Part shown: one piece after another, positions 7,538-10,358 of the stretch
How positions within the stretch are numbered: position 1 is the stretch's first letter
Layout: each line of letters starts with the position of its first letter
DNA from: Anditalea sp035461405
GTDB taxonomy: Bacteria > Bacteroidota > Bacteroidia > Cytophagales > Cyclobacteriaceae
DNA length: 10,358 bases
Assembly: GCA_035461405.1 (NCBI GenBank)
Contig: DATHVH010000338.1
Location: 1 to 10,358 of the forward strand
Direction: 5' to 3'
Program-made: the position numbers and the translations under genes
Notes under the pieces: model-generated
Seen by the model: the letters and a program-made list of their open reading frames with translations, nothing else
Databases searched by the model: none
Told to the model about the DNA's origin: nothing

Positions 7538-8515
7538 TTAATATAACTCCGTAAAGCTATAACTTAATGCTATTCTAGCCCCCATCAAAATGCGATTTCG
7601 ATTATTGATCTCGTGATTAATTATAGAATAAAATGGCGGATCATATAGATTCTTTCCTTGCTGATGATTTATCCATACTGCAGATAGTCCTGTCGCTACC
7701 TGAAATCTGGAGCTAATATTATACCTTATGTTGGCAACCAAATTCGTGACATTATTGTCGATGGAAGTCAATGGAGAGAGGTTTCCAAGCTCTGGATTAA
7801 AATAAAACTTATTGCCCATAGAAATCAAGGATCCAAAGCCAAATCCTAAGGCAAACTGCTTACTATAACTATTATTATAGCTGCCCTGCAGATAAGAATA
7901 AAATCGAGGAACTCCAATTTTGAAGGCCAAGTTTAATGGATATAATTCATTGACTGAAACCTCAACTGCCCTATAGCCACCCTTTTCTACAAAAGAAAGG
8001 AAACCTATAGGAACTCCGTTTGGAATGGAGTCCGCCACGTTAATGAAACCGATCTGCGCTCCGTTCAATTCTTTCTTAGCAATATTCACAAAGCCCAACT
8101 GAAGTCCTTCGGTATTTTCCATAGTTGTATTCACAAAACCAATGGTGGCTCCTTTATAACTCCCCAATGTGGTATTGATATACCCTAGGCGAAGGCCTTC
8201 TGCATCTTGTCGGGTAGTGTTTACAAACCCAACCTTGGCTCCACGAGAATTTTGCAAGGTGGTATTGACAAAGCCTACCTGGAGACCCTCGAAATTTTTA
8301 ATTGTGGTATTTACAAACCCTACCTGCAATCCTTTATGATTTCCTTGGGCAAGGTTGATAAAACCTATTAAAGGATATCCAAAATTATCCGGTACAGCAT
8401 TGTATATTATGGTATAAACTATAGTTTGCTGATCAATGGGCTTATCTTGAGCGGTAACATTTAAATTGATAAGACAAAAAATTAATATTCCAAAAATAGG
8501 TGCTTTGGTCTTCAT
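7538..8515 (-). CDS. Exported surface-type protein with nine 15-residue GFVN repeats
   Basis: This 325-residue protein has a signal peptide (1-22, NVTA|Q). Residues 48-182 consist of nine repeats of exactly 15 residues, core [LA]x[VIL]G[FY][VI]N, with Gly at 51, 66, 81, 96, 111, 126, 141, 156 and 171. Residues 183-325 are rich in alternating strand-like segments and aromatics, ending in SYSFTELY, which resembles an outer-membrane beta-strand end. The repeat style recalls the LA_2272-type surface repeat proteins known from Leptospira and Bacteroidota, whose function is unknown. The period and alternating hydrophobics suggest a repetitive beta structure, such as a solenoid or a stacked hairpin array. 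The gene lies 58 bp downstream of the eight-helix membrane protein gene and is probably the last gene of that operon. Family assignment is from memory of the repeat pattern and is moderate in certainty. Confidence 0.85.
   Translation of the reverse strand: MKTKAPIFGILIFCLINLNVTAQDKPIDQQTIVYTIIYNAVPDNFGYPLIGFINLAQGNHKGLQVGFVNTTIKNFEGLQVGFVNTTLQNSRGAKVGFVNTTRQDAEGLRLGYINTTLGSYKGATIGFVNTTMENTEGLQLGFVNIAKKELNGAQIGFINVADSIPNGVPIGFLSFVEKGGYRAVEVSVNELYPLNLAFKIGVPRFYSYLQGSYNNSYSKQFALGFGFGSLISMGNKFYFNPELGNLSPLTSIDNNVTNLVANIRYNISSRFQVATGLSAVWINHQQGKNLYDPPFYSIINHEINNRNRILMGARIALSYSFTELY
7970..8374 (-). repeat. Nine in-frame 45-bp coding repeats
   Basis: The repeats encode residues 48-182 of the surface-type protein with no insertion or deletion between units. 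Units differ in synonymous codons (for example GTAGGGTTTGTAAAT against GTAGGCTTTGTCAAT), so the array is old or under selection at the protein level and not a recent expansion. The outer units (first and last two) are the most degenerate. Confidence 0.9.
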
Positions 8516-8573
8516 GTTAATTTGATTGAATTTAGTTGAAAATGAGATTTGCAGTTTCCCCCTTTTTATAAAA

Positions 8574-9440
8574 TTACCGTCCCATATATTGAATATGGTT
8601 GATCATAAAATATGTACTCAGTATAGAAATTATATTAAAAGTGGGAATGATGAATATTACTGGAATAACATTGTCGCCATGTAGTCCCATTGCTATTACT
8701 TTTGCAGTTAAGGCTGTCATTAATATCGATAAAAATCCTAGATATACCGTTGAATAAATATAACCCGATTCTTTTTGCCTAAAAAGTAAAAGCCCAATTA
8801 CAAAACAAATTGGCAATAATAAAGCGAGATCTAAACCTTGTACTATTAAAGTTGTAAAGTGATTCAAATCTGCCGGATAGATTGTACCTTCTACTAAAGG
8901 TGGTACTATGATACTTAACCATAACAGAGCAATTGCTGCTGCATTAAACATTAAAAATCCTCCAACGGCCTTAGCAGGTGTTTTTTCTGAAAAAAGGAAT
9001 TGTTTCAAAAGTAACAGGGATCTCATGGTAATAAATAATCCAAAAAATGATAGGCATAAAATGGTAACATAGCATAGAAACAACACATTGTACATGGCCA
9101 TAGTGGTATAGAACAAGTAAGTGACAAAAAGATAGCCCATCACTCCACTTAAAAGAAAATGGCAACGAAGAGAATTATTGTTATATCCAATAAGAGATAT
9201 TATCAGTATCGGTATCGCTATAAATAGTGTGACATAATCCTGGGCTATACCTTGTATGGCCACATCTGCAGGCATATGGTGATAAAGTCCTGTACCATAA
9301 ATTTCGACAGGAAGACTTCGGATGGATTCATATATATAGGGTCCATCACCGAATTTCATATATATACCACAGTAAGCAGCTATACCAGCAAGCATAACTA
9401 TGATAAGACTTATCTGTGTTATCAATCGTTTCTCACTCAT
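8574..9440 (-). CDS. Eight-helix integral membrane protein of unknown function
   Basis: I do not recognise a named family. The 288-residue protein has about eight hydrophobic helices (about 9-29, 69-86, 96-112, 114-138, 160-180, 199-220, 229-252 and 258-280). The N-terminal MSEKR suggests the start lies in the cytoplasm. The stretch between helices 1 and 2 (30-68) is hydrophilic and probably periplasmic. It holds SLPVEIYGTG (42-51), the His pair H54-H55 and MPADVAIQGIAQDYV (56-70), the most conserved-looking part, and could be a ligand- or metal-binding loop. No transporter, kinase or protease signature was seen. The gene starts 54 bp after the stop of the 55-residue protein and ends 58 bp before the repeat protein, so co-transcription of all three is likely. 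The ATG at 9440 is the natural start. Confidence 0.85.
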   Translation of the reverse strand: MSEKRLITQISLIIVMLAGIAAYCGIYMKFGDGPYIYESIRSLPVEIYGTGLYHHMPADVAIQGIAQDYVTLFIAIPILIISLIGYNNNSLRCHFLLSGVMGYLFVTYLFYTTMAMYNVLFLCYVTILCLSFFGLFITMRSLLLLKQFLFSEKTPAKAVGGFLMFNAAAIALLWLSIIVPPLVEGTIYPADLNHFTTLIVQGLDLALLLPICFVIGLLLFRQKESGYIYSTVYLGFLSILMTALTAKVIAMGLHGDNVIPVIFIIPTFNIISILSTYFMINHIQYMGR

Positions 9441-9494
9441 ATTTGCCTCATATAACTTTATATTAGTGGCTAGAGAATTTAGACCATTAAAAAA

Positions 9495-9662
9495 TCAGAA
9501 TTTAATCCCTCTCTTAATCATTTCTTCTGCAATTTTTCCTTCAATCTTACGGCAGCTGCAATTTTTGGAATGTTCAAGATGCCATTCTATCCGCTGCTCT
9601 ATAGTTGCGTTTTTAGGCATGCGATTTTGCTCATGCCATTCTTTATTGATTTTTGTGTTCAT
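9495..9662 (-). CDS. Small conserved-looking 55-residue protein (KEWHEQN...EWHLEHSKNC)
   Basis: This short gene starts at ATG 9662 and ends at TGA 9495-9497. The product is soluble, highly charged and without a signal peptide. Features are KEWHEQNRMPKNAT (7-20), EQRIEWHLEH (22-31) and NCSCRKI (34-40) with a C35-x-C37 pair, then a lysine-rich helix ending IKF. Small proteins with the same order of motifs (KEWH, MPKNAT, EQRxxWHxEH, then a Cys pair) are, as I recall them, found as hypothetical proteins in several bacterial groups, which supports a real gene. The two W-H motifs and the Cys pair could form a small metal site; this is inference. Its first 20 nt overlap the 3' end of the upstream membrane protein gene in another frame, which points to translational coupling. 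The eight-helix protein gene begins 54 bp downstream. Confidence 0.8.
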   Translation of the reverse strand: MNTKINKEWHEQNRMPKNATIEQRIEWHLEHSKNCSCRKIEGKIAEEMIKRGIKF

Positions 9663-10107
9663 GGTATTTATAATAATTAATTACCACAGGTGTAAGCGTA
9701 AAAACAATAATCAACAGCCCGGTAAAAATCATCACTGGCTGTAACCAGAAATATTGGATCAACACTTGTTGGACCGTAATCCATGCTATCACGATAATGC
9801 CAGAAAATAAAGAATAGGTCCATGCCCAATGTATACCAGAGTAAATATTTAGCTTATTCGCCCATCCCCACTTAGGTTTTATTATCAATCCAAAAAGGAT
9901 AAAAAGTGGAAATATCCCATTAAATGTAAAAAGGAGGATACCGGGAATCAAGTAGGATTTGAAAGGTGAATCCTGGATCCAATCGGTATCCATATTCAGC
10001 AATGATCCATCTGGTTTGAAAAGTAACATACCACCTCCAAACAAGGCACTCGTGCCCAGGAAGAATTGAACCACACAAAGCAGGTACAGAAATAATGGAC
10101 GATTCAT
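9643..10107 (-). CDS. Four-helix conserved hypothetical membrane protein
   Basis: With the ATG at 10107 the protein has 154 residues. A TTG at 10125 would add six residues (MIIYES), but the ATG is preferred because it follows a GAAAG purine stretch and directly precedes the first helix. Helices lie near 7-30, 53-77, 89-111 and 121-146. Landmarks are FGGGMLLFKPDGSLL (23-37), SPF (47-49) and SYLIPGILLFTFNG (51-64). This pattern of a GGG-x(7)-DGSLL loop followed by SPF and YLIPGxLLFxxNG is, as I recall, shared by a broad set of uncharacterised bacterial membrane proteins. Function is unknown. The C-terminal tail (YYKYHEHKNQ) is probably cytoplasmic, and its last codons overlap the start of the 55-residue protein. 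It is the first gene of the probable four-gene minus-strand operon. Confidence 0.85.
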   Translation of the reverse strand: MNRPLFLYLLCVVQFFLGTSALFGGGMLLFKPDGSLLNMDTDWIQDSPFKSYLIPGILLFTFNGIFPLFILFGLIIKPKWGWANKLNIYSGIHWAWTYSLFSGIIVIAWITVQQVLIQYFWLQPVMIFTGLLIIVFTLTPVVINYYKYHEHKNQ

Positions 10108-10156
10108 GCTTTCGTAAATAATCAAGTCATATGGAATTATGGATCACTGATATATC

Positions 10157-10205
10157 TAAAATAATAATAAAAATTACCCAATTTGCAAATAAATATTTAT
10201 TGGGT
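10157..10205 (-). terminator. Probable intrinsic terminator of the right-edge gene
   Basis: On the minus strand a 7-bp stem, ACCCAAT (10199-10205 read in reverse) with ATTGGGT (10176-10182), encloses an inner A/T stem. It is followed by a T-rich tract, AATTTTTATTATTATTTT. The hairpin starts 9 bp after the stop codon of the right-edge gene. Its position and tail fit factor-independent termination before the four-gene operon begins at 10107. The inner part is AT-rich and the stem is short, so strength is uncertain. Confidence 0.55.
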
Positions 10206-10214
10206 TATACCTAA

Positions 10215-10358
10215 TCAACTTACCAATTTAAAATTGAAGGCACCGTTTTGTGTAGCACCCCATATTCTTAGCCAGATAGGTAAAACAGCTTCGCTTCCTC
10301 TGGCTGAACTAATAACTCCAATATCCAAAATATTTTCGCTCTTCCAGCCAAATTCACT
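10215..10358 (-). CDS. C-terminal end of an unrecognised protein, 5' part outside window
   Basis: Forty-seven codons are open from the right edge to a TGA at 10215-10217. The visible tail includes SEFGWKSENILDIGVISSAR and then VLPIWLRIWGATQNGAF, ending FNFKLVS. Its alternating hydrophobic and aromatic residues suggest a beta-rich domain end, as seen in secreted proteins, but I do not recognise the family. A hairpin with a T-rich tail directly follows the stop, which supports this as a true gene end. The start and any signal peptide are outside the window. Confidence 0.6.
   Translation of the reverse strand, partial: SEFGWKSENILDIGVISSARGSEAVLPIWLRIWGATQNGAFNFKLVS

Noticed and set aside
7970..8374. 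45-bp periodic repeats considered as a CRISPR array or tandem satellite
   Set aside because: The repeats are in frame inside a long ORF, diverged at synonymous sites, and have no unique spacers. They are coding repeats.
9400..9744. Plus-strand 114-codon ORF
   Set aside because: It is antisense to the 55-residue gene and the ends of two membrane protein genes. Its translation has no motif and its frame is explained by the composition of the opposite strand.

Overview
The window looks like chromosomal DNA from a Bacteroidota bacterium (Flavobacteriia/Cytophagia-like). The DNA is AT-rich and several genes lack Shine-Dalgarno sequences. Signal peptides often end in A|Q. One lipoprotein has an LSSC lipobox. 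There is also a long FtsX/MacB-type permease of the kind that is abundant in this phylum. No rRNA, tRNA, insertion sequence, integrase or CRISPR array was seen.

Left part (1-2843, all minus strand): a cytosolic Gfo/Idh/MocA-type NAD(P)-dependent oxidoreductase is followed by two different exported ThuA-domain proteins. The first is a stand-alone 242-residue protein. The second is a lipoprotein cut off by the left edge, whose sequence matches the N-terminal ThuA module of the large ThuA/haem-binding dehydrogenase proteins. Gaps of about 210-260 bp separate the three, so they need not be one transcript. The gene content suggests oxidative sugar or glycoside metabolism (ThuA/ThuB-like keto-sugar chemistry); that is an inference.

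Middle (2844-7417, plus strand): a 418-bp divergent intergenic region with a small tandem repeat and a palindrome precedes an exported alpha/beta hydrolase. After a 215-bp gap, which may hold a frameshifted gene remnant on the minus strand, comes a 787-residue eight-helix FtsX/MacB-like permease with no ATPase next to it. An exported thioredoxin-fold protein with a CxxC motif follows 77 bp later.

Right part (7418-10358, minus strand): four closely packed genes probably form an operon, read right to left. They encode a four-helix membrane protein, a 55-residue soluble protein whose start overlaps the previous gene by 20 nt, an eight-helix membrane protein of unknown function, and an exported protein with nine perfectly phased 15-residue repeats followed by a beta-rich C-terminus. 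At the right edge lies the last 47 codons of another minus-strand gene, separated from the operon by a hairpin with a T-rich tail that looks like an intrinsic terminator.

The four-gene operon is the least explained part. Its conserved-looking small protein, two membrane proteins of unknown function and repeat-built surface protein are the best candidates for an undescribed system, but nothing in the sequence proves they act together.
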